From assembly GCA_000406005.1 (NCBI GenBank), contig ASZN01000055.1:1-37992 (forward strand): 37,992 nucleotides of DNA, in the 5' to 3' direction. The stretch is from Candidatus Poribacteria bacterium WGA-3G (GTDB taxonomy: Bacteria; Poribacteria; WGA-4E; WGA-3G). Shown here in pieces: positions 23,690-31,604 of the stretch (its first letter is position 1; each line of letters starts with the position of its first letter). The translations under genes and the position numbers were made by a program. The notes beneath the pieces were generated by a model. That model was given only the letters and a program-made list of their open reading frames with translations, was not told where the DNA came from and ran no database searches.

Positions 23690-24700
23690 TTAATTTTCTC
23701 CGACTTTAAAGGACTCCAATTCAAAGACCGTATCAACGGTCAAATCACCACGCGTCTGCGATTGTGTAAACCTGATGATGCCGACATCCGGGGCAATCCA
23801 CTTTTTCACGACGGTAATATCAAGTGGAAAATCCTGATTCCCGATATCGAATCCCCACCGAAACGATTCCTGAACTTGAAAAACGTGGGCAAAGGTCCCA
23901 GCTGGCACCGTCACTGTCTCTTCTGAAAGTACCTCGAATTCATCGAGGCCGCCGCCGATTGGAAAAAGTTCAGGCACTAATTTCGCCTGAAAATTAACAT
24001 CCCACTTTTCTCCAGGAATAAGCGGGAATTGGTATAGTGGAAGAAACGGTTCAAAGAGGATCGTGTCTTGCGTCCCTGAGGTAGTGTTCTGGGCATGCTG
24101 CACAATACCTGATACCTTACCGTTTTCATCAAGATGCGGGCCCAAATACGTGTAGTTTACAATGTTCTCCAAACCTTCAGCAGTACTGGATTTCTGGAGC
24201 ACAAAACTTTCAATCGTTTGTCCACCGGCTCGTTGGATCTGAATGGTGTCCACGATTTCAAAGGTAATCTCACCACCATTTTCGTCGCGGTAATGCCATA
24301 TATTTCCCACAGCCAATGGATAATAATTGCCCGGTCGAGTTCGCCACACTTGGATATCAAGTGTGCTTGTTATAGTGCTTGTGCCGTCGCTGATCGTGAC
24401 CTCAATCTGATACTTACGCTCAGTTTCAGGGGCTTGCCAAAGCGCGCCTGATGCGTTCTCCGTTAGTTCGCCACCTGTTACCGACCATGTATACGATAAA
24501 ACATCATTTTCGAGGTCACCCGCTACGAGGACAATTTGTACCTCGCCGCCGGGATCCACAATATCTGATTCGGCTTCAAAAGTGATAATACGCGGGGCAA
24601 GATTTGTGTCAATCGATTCGTCGCTACCGCAACCTAATCCAACGCTTATGAGTAGGAAGCAGAGGATTTTCCACATATTGGTCAATTTTCTGATTTTCAT
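23690..24700 (-). CDS. Lipoprotein with PKD/Ig-like domain
   Basis: The 336-residue protein starts with a basic stretch and a hydrophobic core ending at a lipobox, VGLGC (Cys24), so it is lipid-anchored. Residues about 36-115 form a PKD/Ig-like beta domain (VDPGGEVQIVLVAGDLENDVLSYTWSV has the PKD hallmark in parts), followed by YYPLAVGNIWHYR, a motif of an extracytoplasmic beta domain seen in many lipoproteins. No enzyme motif is visible. The ribosome site ACGGAGG lies 8 bases before the ATG. It is followed after 10 bases by the core-MetE gene. It might bind a substrate or polymer at the cell surface. Confidence 0.85.
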   Translation of the reverse strand: MKIRKLTNMWKILCFLLISVGLGCGSDESIDTNLAPRIITFEAESDIVDPGGEVQIVLVAGDLENDVLSYTWSVTGGELTENASGALWQAPETERKYQIEVTISDGTSTITSTLDIQVWRTRPGNYYPLAVGNIWHYRDENGGEITFEIVDTIQIQRAGGQTIESFVLQKSSTAEGLENIVNYTYLGPHLDENGKVSGIVQHAQNTTSGTQDTILFEPFLPLYQFPLIPGEKWDVNFQAKLVPELFPIGGGLDEFEVLSEETVTVPAGTFAHVFQVQESFRWGFDIGNQDFPLDITVVKKWIAPDVGIIRFTQSQTRGDLTVDTVFELESFKVGEN

Positions 24701-24800
24701 AACATTTCCTCCGTGAGCGTGTTTCGCTGCTCCAGACAGAATCTTCTGAATTCCGATAAGAACCGCTTCAGGAAATGTCTTCTGTTAGACATCGCGCACT

Positions 24801-25541
24801 TCATCCGTTAAGGGGTATTCCACGTAGAGCTTCACGGCACTGGGTCGCACCGTTTCCGGTTACGTTGTAGGCAAAAGTGTTCATCAATCGATCATTGGGT
24901 GAATTGTTTGCATCAGAACCGTGAATAATCAAGGCATTAAAAAAGACACCGTCACCGGGTTCCATTTCGACAGCCACAGCATCTTCCCGTTCTTGGTAGT
25001 GCCCCGGTAAAAAAACGCCAAAGGCCTGTTGTTTCCGTTCATGTTCCTGCAAACCCCAGTTATGGCTTCCCGGAACAAACTGGATGCAACCGTTCTCAAG
25101 GTTCGCCTCGCTGATAGCCAACTGGCAGTTAATCATAACAGGTTTGTTATTATCATTTTTCCAGTAGGCATAATCTTGATGCCACGGGATCGCTGTGCCA
25201 TCACCACCGGCTTTCGGAAGCAATTTACTGTGATACAGGGAAATGTTTTCACCCATTAAGGCTTCCAATATATCCAGCATCTCAGCGCAGCGGAGTAAAC
25301 GGTTAAGCGTCGGACTCACCAACTCGCTGTGCATTAACTGCATAATCCGCGGAGGGTGGTCCTCCGTATCGTAGACTTCCCAAGAGATGCCAATGCCATC
25401 GGCCGGTTGTGCAGCCATACGATTGTGTATATCGTCAATTTCTTCCAGAATTAGCGCAATATCTTCTGAAGAGACAAGACCTTTTTTTAAAAGGTAGCCG
25501 TTTCTTTCATAAAACTGCAATTCTTCGTTCGTAAGTCCCAT
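24801..25541 (-). CDS. Phytanoyl-CoA dioxygenase (PhyH) family protein
   Basis: The 246-residue Fe(II)/2-oxoglutarate oxygenase has H121-Q-D123 (IPWHQDYAYW), H207 (ALIIHGSDANNS) and R218 (NDRLMN), the complete facial triad and co-substrate arginine. NGCIQFVPGSHNWG is the typical strand. ATG 25541 has AAAGGAA upstream; a longer start at 25616 would run into the MITE-like element. It lies 100 bases upstream of the lipoprotein gene on the same strand, so it may lead the MetE/TauE operon. The substrate is unknown. Its active-site surroundings differ from the other two PhyH proteins here, so they are probably not functional duplicates. Confidence 0.9.
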   Translation of the reverse strand: MGLTNEELQFYERNGYLLKKGLVSSEDIALILEEIDDIHNRMAAQPADGIGISWEVYDTEDHPPRIMQLMHSELVSPTLNRLLRCAEMLDILEALMGENISLYHSKLLPKAGGDGTAIPWHQDYAYWKNDNNKPVMINCQLAISEANLENGCIQFVPGSHNWGLQEHERKQQAFGVFLPGHYQEREDAVAVEMEPGDGVFFNALIIHGSDANNSPNDRLMNTFAYNVTGNGATQCREALRGIPLNG

Positions 25542-25611
25542 AAGATTTTTCCTTTGTTCACTCAGTGAGATCGCTAAGTCGTATAAATTTTCTCTAAATA
25601 AAATATTGGAC

Positions 25612-25702
25612 AGCACTTACGCAAGCCCCTCTGCAGGCGGGGTTTGTAACCCCGCCCGTCATTGCGTATTACGCAGGAACTCATGAAAAATGCGTAAGTC
25701 CT
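25612..25702. mobile_element. MITE-like element, 91 bp
   Basis: AGCACTTACGCA (25612-25623) and TGCGTAAGTCCT (25691-25702) are 12-bp terminal inverted repeats with one mismatch. Inside lies a 24-base unit at 25633-25656 that contains a perfect GC-rich palindrome. The ends resemble termini of IS630-like or IS5-like elements in other phyla. It carries no ORF. I could not find a clear target-site duplication. Confidence 0.6.
25633..25656. repeat. 24-base REP-like palindrome, copy 1
   Basis: The unit is GCA then GGCGGGGTT, TGT loop, AACCCCGCC. It is identical to bases 31557-31580. The 9-bp GC-rich arms would form a stable hairpin on either strand. Confidence 0.85.
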
Positions 25703-25793
25703 ACCGGATTTATAAAGTATATACCAAGTCTCCAGAAAAATCAAGAGATTTCGATTGGATTCAGAGTTTTAATAGTTATCAGGTAACAGTACT
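25703..25793. other. Intergenic spacer, no gene seen
   Basis: AT-rich bases without an ORF or recognisable element between the MITE-like element and the next hairpin. Confidence 0.5.
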
Positions 25794-25856
25794 CAGTTGT
25801 CAGTTACAAGAGGTTTTGAATAAACCAAACACCTCTTAACTGATAACTGACAACTG
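25794..25856. repeat. Long imperfect inverted repeat
   Basis: CAGTTGTCAGTTA (25794-25806) is the perfect inverse complement of TAACTGACAACTG (25844-25856). An inner stem AAGAGGT (25808-25814) / ACCTCTT (25831-25837) stacks on it, separated by a short bulge. CAGTTGTCAGTTA-like strings are common intergenic repeats in several large environmental genomes, so it is probably one of a dispersed family. Confidence 0.75.
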
Positions 25857-25859
25857 AAA

Positions 25860-25877
25860 GGGAACGTACTCGTTCCC
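25860..25877. repeat. Small perfect hairpin
   Basis: GGGAACG (25860-25866), TACT loop, CGTTCCC (25871-25877). It lies directly after the longer repeat and is probably part of the same composite element. Confidence 0.6.
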
Positions 25878-25941
25878 GTACTGAAAACTGATAACCGCTT
25901 TGGTTAAATCGTTCTCTTGAACGGACACTTTGAGAAAAAGG

Positions 25942-25970
25942 TTTACTTTCGTTGTAAACGGTGCTAAAAT
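25942..25970 (+). promoter_or_regulatory. Promoter with TGCTAAAAT extended -10 for the MazG gene
   Basis: TTTACT (25942-25947), a 17-base spacer and TAAAAT (25965-25970) preceded by TGC. The -10 string is the same as at two other candidate promoters. Transcription would start near 25977, about 78 bases before ATG 26055. Confidence 0.5.
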
Positions 25971-26054
25971 ATGAGGAGTTTAAGATTAACGCGATGATGC
26001 GCTAAAGCACACCTAACTCCTAAACGATACCTCACCCAGATGGAGATAAATCCT

Positions 26055-26408
26055 ATGGACTACACGCTCGAACAATGTCAAAAACTTGTAGATGACTGGA
26101 TCCACACCGTTGGTGTCCGCTATTTCTCAGAATTAACCAATACTGCAATCCTTATGGAAGAGGTGGGCGAATTAGCACGGATTATGGCGCGTCAATACGG
26201 TGAACAGAGCTTTAAAAAGAACGAGAAAGACTTAGATCTCGGTGAGGAGATGGCGGATATTTTGTTCGTTCTTATTTGCCTCGCAAATCAAACCGGAATT
26301 GATCTCGAAGCGGCATTCAAAAAGTCGATGGAGAAGAAAACACACCGAGATAAAGAACGCCACAGCAGAAATCCGAAACTTCTAACAAACCCCGGAGCGA
26401 ATACCTAA
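26055..26408 (+). CDS. MazG-like nucleotide pyrophosphohydrolase
   Basis: This 117-residue single-domain all-alpha NTP pyrophosphatase hydrolyses nucleoside triphosphates to monophosphates. The metal-binding EExxE motif is E35-E36-x2-E39 (LMEEVGELAR) and the second half is E65-x2-D68 (EEMADILFVL), typical of MazG/MazG-like dUTPase-superfamily proteins. ATG 26055 has GGAG 9 bases upstream; an upstream ATG at 26040 has none. The tail (KTHRDKERHSRN) is basic and may be disordered. It is followed after 18 bases by the TPR/transglutaminase gene. The role is probably nucleotide-pool cleaning. Confidence 0.92.
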   Translation: MDYTLEQCQKLVDDWIHTVGVRYFSELTNTAILMEEVGELARIMARQYGEQSFKKNEKDLDLGEEMADILFVLICLANQTGIDLEAAFKKSMEKKTHRDKERHSRNPKLLTNPGANT

Positions 26409-26426
26409 CCGCCACGGAGATAGACG

Positions 26427-29147
26427 ATGCTATTTCATAGAAACCACATATTTTGGTTAGTAAGTCTGCTATTTGTTATCACTGGGTGCACAATCTTCAC
26501 GAAAAATCCGACACCCGGCACAGTCGTTGACCCACTCGTTGAACGTACACGTCAGTGGCAGGTGCAGATTGAAGCAGGTAATAGTGCGTTACAGCACGGA
26601 AATCTTCGCGCAGCGCTCGCCGCTTATGAAGCCGCTCTCGTCATCCGACCGGATGTCAGTGAAGTACAACAAAAGATAGCAGAGATATACTATCAACTTG
26701 AGGAATACGAAAACGCACGGAACGCATTTGTCGCTTTTTTGGCACGCAAACCGAACAATATCGCAGCCCTTAACTATGCCGGGTATATCTCCGAAAAATT
26801 AAAGGATTATGCAGCTGCCACTGGATACTACGAACGCGTACTCGCTGTTTCAGGAGATAATCTCTACGCTTTGAACCATCTCGGCTTGGCTTATCGGCAA
26901 CTACAACGTTTTGATGAAGCAGTGGAGGTTCTCCACAAAGCACTCTCCCTTGATCCGAAATGCGAACGTCCTGAAAGCGAAAATTTACACAATTACTTGG
27001 GATTAATCTATCTCGAACAAGGCGAACTCGGTGAGGCAATCGCAGAATTACGAGAATCCGTTCGCTTGTTTCCCAACGATACTTGGGCAAGGGAACAACT
27101 CGTCACGCTTTATGAAGAGCAACAGCGCTACTTTGAGGCACAGCTTCAGTGCCAACGGATTTTAGAAATTGCCCCCGACAATCTTTTCGCTTTGGATCGA
27201 CTTCAAGCACTCACACAACTTAACATCAGTCCGAGGCAGATCACTGAAGTGCCACCTGTCACGCTCCTGAACCCAGATGTCGAGCATATCATTGCAAACG
27301 CACCAGACGCAAGCGACTCTCCTGACGCTGACACCCTAATTCTGTTCAACCATTTCAGCCACGATGTTTTACCGAATGGACAGTCGCGTTACACAACACA
27401 CCAAGTCGTTAAAATTCTGACAGAAAGAGGTATCCGGAAGTACGGAGACATCGCCATCCCCTATCAACCTAACGCACAAAATATCGGCGTGAATATCGCA
27501 AGAACAATCACGCCGGACGGCACAGTCCTACAACCACCGGCTGAGGCATTTAACGACGTAACACCACCCGGATTATTGTCACAGAACCTCTACTCCGATG
27601 CTATGTGGAAGGTTATCTCCATGGTCGGCCTCGCCCCCGGTGTTTGCATTGAGTATCAAGTAACACTTGAAGATAAAATCCCTGGAGGCGAGACATGGTT
27701 TACAGGCGGATACAACTTTCAGGGGACAGAGACGACATTGGAAACCACTTACGCACTTCAGGTCCCGAAAATGTGGAACCTTCGATGGGAAATCGCTAAC
27801 GACGCAAACCCAAAGGACCCCGAGGTCTCTTATACAGAAAACGATACCGTCGTTTATATATGGAGATACCCTAAGATGCCTGCACTGACACTCGAAGACG
27901 GGATGCCGCACGTTAACAATGTCGTACCACGCTTGCGTTATTCTTCGATTAAAGATTGGGACAGCGTCTATAACTGGTATAATGAACTCGCGAAAGGGAG
28001 ATATACCGCGGATGCGGACATTGAGGCGAAAGTTGAGCAACTCACGAATCATCTGACAACCATAGACGCGAAAATACAGGCGATTTATCATTTTGTCGCT
28101 ACAAACATCCGGTACGTCGGTATCGAACTCGGACAGAGTGCTTACCAACCCTCGTATGCTACCGAAGTTTTTCGGATGCAATATGGCGATTGTAAAGATA
28201 AAACAACGCTTCTGATTTCGATGTTAGATTTGGTCGGTATTAAAGCCTATCCTGTCTTGGTGAGTGTCGCACCATACGAACGCGTTGATACAACGCTGCC
28301 TTCGCTCAGCCAGTTTAACCATGCGGTTGCCGCAATTCCGACCGGTACGGATACCTACACCTGGCTGGATCCAACATCCTCAACTTGTAGGTATGGCGAT
28401 CTTCCGTACAACGTTCAGGGACGCAGAGGATTTCTCATCTCCGATACACGCGGTGAATTTGTGGAGATACCTGTTCTTCCATCGGAGACCAACCGACTTC
28501 TCAGCGAAACGGGATTGACACTAAATAACGAAGGCGGTGTAGAAGGTACGCTCTACATTCAGACAAATGGACAATATGACATAAGTGCGCGCTGGGCATA
28601 TCAACAGATACATCCGAGTCTGTTGAAAAACATTTTGGCAACTGAACTCAGCGAACAATTTCCTGGAATTCAGATATCGTGGCACGATATATCTGACCTT
28701 AACGATTTAAACGTGCCGCTCACAGTCAACCTCGGATTCCATGTTGAGAATTACGCAACGCAGGTGGGAAACGACATACTACTGCCTTTACCGATTGATG
28801 AATTCGCCGATTATGCTGAAATATTTGCGAATGAACATCGCACCTATGCATTAGATATGGGGTACCCGATGCAAATTGAAAAGACAATTCGCATTGAGCT
28901 CCCAGATGGATGGACAGCAACACTGCCAAAAGATATTCATTATGTTGTGGAGACTGCAGAACTGGCGCGCCAGTACAAGCAGGTGGGAAATACGATTACT
29001 TACAACCTCGTGTTTACCCTGAAGAATCGGATACTCTCGGCAACTGCGTATACCGCAGTGCGATCAATCTTTATGGCACTCGCGAGTGAAGATGGTGCGC
29101 GTTTACTCTTAAAGACCCGTGATGGCGATCAAATGTCACGAAAATAA
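26427..29147 (+). CDS. Lipoprotein with TPR repeats, DUF3857 and transglutaminase-like domain
   Basis: The 906-residue precursor has a lipobox, VITGC (Cys21). Residues about 45-280 form six or so TPRs (AALAAYEAALVIRP, YENARNAFVAFLARKP, YAAATGYYERVLAV and others). A DUF3857-type beta domain follows, then a transglutaminase-like domain with a probable triad C589 (YGDCKDKTTLL), H632 (SQFNHAVAA) and D648 (TWLDPTSS). The C-terminal part is a beta domain with a few hydrophobic segments. These proteins sit in the periplasm or at the outer membrane; some may crosslink or cleave peptide-type substrates. GGAGATAG lies upstream of the ATG. The neighbouring MazG gene and downstream minus-strand synthase do not define a pathway. 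Confidence 0.9.
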   Translation: MLFHRNHIFWLVSLLFVITGCTIFTKNPTPGTVVDPLVERTRQWQVQIEAGNSALQHGNLRAALAAYEAALVIRPDVSEVQQKIAEIYYQLEEYENARNAFVAFLARKPNNIAALNYAGYISEKLKDYAAATGYYERVLAVSGDNLYALNHLGLAYRQLQRFDEAVEVLHKALSLDPKCERPESENLHNYLGLIYLEQGELGEAIAELRESVRLFPNDTWAREQLVTLYEEQQRYFEAQLQCQRILEIAPDNLFALDRLQALTQLNISPRQITEVPPVTLLNPDVEHIIANAPDASDSPDADTLILFNHFSHDVLPNGQSRYTTHQVVKILTERGIRKYGDIAIPYQPNAQNIGVNIARTITPDGTVLQPPAEAFNDVTPPGLLSQNLYSDAMWKVISMVGLAPGVCIEYQVTLEDKIPGGETWFTGGYNFQGTETTLETTYALQVPKMWNLRWEIANDANPKDPEVSYTENDTVVYIWRYPKMPALTLEDGMPHVNNVVPRLRYSSIKDWDSVYNWYNELAKGRYTADADIEAKVEQLTNHLTTIDAKIQAIYHFVATNIRYVGIELGQSAYQPSYATEVFRMQYGDCKDKTTLLISMLDLVGIKAYPVLVSVAPYERVDTTLPSLSQFNHAVAAIPTGTDTYTWLDPTSSTCRYGDLPYNVQGRRGFLISDTRGEFVEIPVLPSETNRLLSETGLTLNNEGGVEGTLYIQTNGQYDISARWAYQQIHPSLLKNILATELSEQFPGIQISWHDISDLNDLNVPLTVNLGFHVENYATQVGNDILLPLPIDEFADYAEIFANEHRTYALDMGYPMQIEKTIRIELPDGWTATLPKDIHYVVETAELARQYKQVGNTITYNLVFTLKNRILSATAYTAVRSIFMALASEDGARLLLKTRDGDQMSRK

Positions 29148-29204
29148 CGGTCTTTAGGTTTTCAGGAAGCAGTTTCAGGAAACATATTCTACAACAAAAT
29201 AGCG

Positions 29205-29807
29205 TTAGTCTTTGACATATTTCCAGCCATCAACCAGAACCGGGAGTCCACGAATTACGCACATAGCGACGGCTATAACGGATAGGATTACACCTGCTAA
29301 TTCCAAACCGACAATTAATTCAGGATAGATGCCGGAATTCTTGAATGCAATAACGCCACCGAGGTAGACGAAGGCGAGTGCTTTTGCGATGCCATAGATA
29401 CTACGGCTTGCCCGTGAACTCGTAAGCGCACGTGTCCATCTTGAAGTCATCATACTGTTCTCGCCAAAAGCCGTCTTACCTTGCGCAAAGGCGGCACTCC
29501 GCAAACCGTCTGTAAAAAAACCGCGCGCAATCACAATGACTGGAATCCAGAACGGGACCAATCCAACAACGGCGAAGTAAACCCAGAAGACGCATTCAAC
29601 AATGCGGTCACCGATGATATCAAGCAGTGCTCCGAAAGCAGAAGTCTGATTCAGTTTACGAGCAACGTAACCATCAACGGCATCGAGAAGTAGAATTAAA
29701 CCGATGAGTGCCACAAGCAAGATATCTAAGTAGATGTGATAGCCAAAGAGGGAGATCACAACGAAGACAAGCATCAGTCGGAAGAGTGTAATCATATTCG
29801 CAATCAT
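29205..29807 (-). CDS. CDP-alcohol phosphatidyltransferase
   Basis: The 200-residue membrane protein has the complete motif: D42, D45-G-x2-A-R50, G59, D63 and D67 (DAVDGYVARKLNQ...GALLDIIGD). The N terminus (MIANMITLFRLML) is like PgsA, which starts with a similar amphipathic NxxTxxR segment. Six or so spans follow. It could make phosphatidylglycerol phosphate or a related lipid. AAAGGAG precedes the ATG by 5 bases. It is a paralogue of the gene at 20930, with little local similarity outside the motif. The 57 bases between it and the converging lipoprotein gene hold no clear terminator. Confidence 0.9.
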   Translation of the reverse strand: MIANMITLFRLMLVFVVISLFGYHIYLDILLVALIGLILLLDAVDGYVARKLNQTSAFGALLDIIGDRIVECVFWVYFAVVGLVPFWIPVIVIARGFFTDGLRSAAFAQGKTAFGENSMMTSRWTRALTSSRASRSIYGIAKALAFVYLGGVIAFKNSGIYPELIVGLELAGVILSVIAVAMCVIRGLPVLVDGWKYVKD

Positions 29808-29928
29808 TTTTTACTCCTTTGCTGGACGCTGTTCGTATGCCTCGGTCCTATCCGGATTTCGTTTAATAGTAGCATATCCAATCACTAATAGCAACATTAA
29901 TTTTTTAAATATAAGAAAGGGTTATTCC

Positions 29929-31533
29929 ATGAACGAAAACAAAAAACCTAATATCGTCCTCATCCTCAACGACGATATGGGATTTTCCGACTTAGGCTGC
30001 TACGGCGGTGAAGTCAACACGCCGAACCTTAATCGGCTTGCCACTGGTGGATTACGATTTACACAATTTTACAACACCGCACGCTGCTGCCCATCCCGTG
30101 CTTCTATGCTGACTGGGCTACACCCGCACCAGACCGGTGTCGGACACATGATGAGTGATGACGGACTTGAAGGCTATCGCGGCGACCTCAATGACCGTTG
30201 TATCACTATTGCCGATGCTGTCCGTTCGGAAGGCTACGGCACCTATATGAGCGGTAAATGGCATATTTCTCGCCATGCAGGCCCCGATGGACCCAAGCAT
30301 AGTTGGCCCTGCCAACGCGGGTTTGACGAGTATTACGGTATCATTACGGGTGCCGCGAACTTCTGGAAACCGAATACCCTCACGCGTAATAATACCCGTC
30401 TTCAGCACGATGAACTTCCTGAAGACTATTTCTTTACGGATGCTGTCAGCGATGAAGCGGCGACGTATATCCGAAACCATACTGAAAAGACACCGGAACG
30501 TCCCTTTTTTACCTATGTCGCTTACACCGCACCGCATTGGCCCCTACACGCACACGAGGAGGACATCGCAGAATACGATGGACGCTTCGCCGACGGTTGG
30601 GATGAACTGCGAGAGGAACGGCTCGAACGGATGCAGGAAATGAAAATCTTAGACGAGGCGTGGCAACTGACGGCACGAGATTTATCGCAGCCACCGTGGA
30701 GTGAGGCGCAATATAAAGAGTGGAATCAACGCCGTATGGAGGTCTACGCCGCCCAGATCACACGGATGGATGCTGGTATCGGGCGAATTATCGACACATT
30801 GGAAGAGACAGGTCAACTCGACAACACGCTCATCCTCTTTTTAGCCGATAACGGCGGTTGTGCCGAGGAACTCGGCGGACCCCCAGCAATACGCGACAAG
30901 GGGTCACTCATTAGCACCGATACCACCTCCGACGGAAAGCCTGTCTATCGGGGCAACGATCCAAGTATCATGCCAGGGCCCGAAACGACCTATCAGAGCT
31001 ACGGTGTCCCGTGGGCGAACCTATCCAATACGCCGTTCCGATTGTACAAGCACTGGGTACATGAAGGCGGTATCGCTACTCCGTTGATCGCGCACTGGCC
31101 AGAAGCTATAAAATCTGCCGGAGAACTCCGACATCAACCCGGACAACTCCCAGATATTATGGCGACATGTCTTGAGGTCTCAGGCGCAGACTATCCGGAA
31201 GAACACAACGCGAAACCTATTTTACCCTTGGAAGGCACAAGTTTAGTACCGATTTTTGATGACAAGGATAACGTTAAAGAGGTACTCTACTGGGAACACG
31301 AGGGGAATTGCGCAGTCCGTCAAGATCAGTGGAAACTCGTCAGTAGGTTCCCCGGCGATTGGGAACTCTACAATCTTGAGGCGGAACGAACAGAAATTAA
31401 CAATCTCGCCGATAAGCATCCGCAGAAACTTGAAGAACTCGCTGGACTTTACCGAGATTGGGCAGATCGGTGTTTTATCTACCCTTGGGATAAACTCCAA
31501 GAGCATCGCAGACAACGTCGCCACCAGCGATAA
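29929..31533 (+). CDS. Type I sulfatase (arylsulfatase family)
   Basis: It hydrolyses sulfate esters using a formylglycine made from C53 in the motif C53-C-P-S-R57 (RCCPSRASMLTG). The metal ligands D15-D16 (NDDMGFSDLG) and the later DNGG segment (LADNGGCAEELGG) are present. APHWPLHAHEEDI and GWDELREERLERMQ are features of arylsulfatase-A/AtsA-type enzymes. No signal peptide is visible, since MNENKKPNIV is already the first strand, so the enzyme would be cytoplasmic unless the start is wrong. AAAGGG lies 7 bases upstream. It faces a lactonase gene convergently, across a REP-like palindrome. A formylglycine-generating enzyme is not present in the window. Confidence 0.95.
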   Translation: MNENKKPNIVLILNDDMGFSDLGCYGGEVNTPNLNRLATGGLRFTQFYNTARCCPSRASMLTGLHPHQTGVGHMMSDDGLEGYRGDLNDRCITIADAVRSEGYGTYMSGKWHISRHAGPDGPKHSWPCQRGFDEYYGIITGAANFWKPNTLTRNNTRLQHDELPEDYFFTDAVSDEAATYIRNHTEKTPERPFFTYVAYTAPHWPLHAHEEDIAEYDGRFADGWDELREERLERMQEMKILDEAWQLTARDLSQPPWSEAQYKEWNQRRMEVYAAQITRMDAGIGRIIDTLEETGQLDNTLILFLADNGGCAEELGGPPAIRDKGSLISTDTTSDGKPVYRGNDPSIMPGPETTYQSYGVPWANLSNTPFRLYKHWVHEGGIATPLIAHWPEAIKSAGELRHQPGQLPDIMATCLEVSGADYPEEHNAKPILPLEGTSLVPIFDDKDNVKEVLYWEHEGNCAVRQDQWKLVSRFPGDWELYNLEAERTEINNLADKHPQKLEELAGLYRDWADRCFIYPWDKLQEHRRQRRHQR

Positions 31534-31556
31534 GCATTGGATATAACCCACACATT

Positions 31557-31580
31557 GCAGGCGGGGTTTGTAACCCCGCC
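31557..31580. repeat. 24-base REP-like palindrome, copy 2
   Basis: Identical to bases 25633-25656. Here it lies in the 71-base space between two convergent genes, where it could serve as a bidirectional terminator or an mRNA end protector. It lacks the flanking ACTTACGCA ends of copy 1, so the palindrome can exist without the MITE-like frame. Confidence 0.85.
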
Positions 31581-31604
31581 ATAATCCGCCTGATTCTAAA
31601 AAAA

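Noticed and set aside
29148..29204. Terminator between the convergent genes
   Set aside because: Only a short GTTTC-AG-GAAAC palindrome is seen; it is too weak to call.
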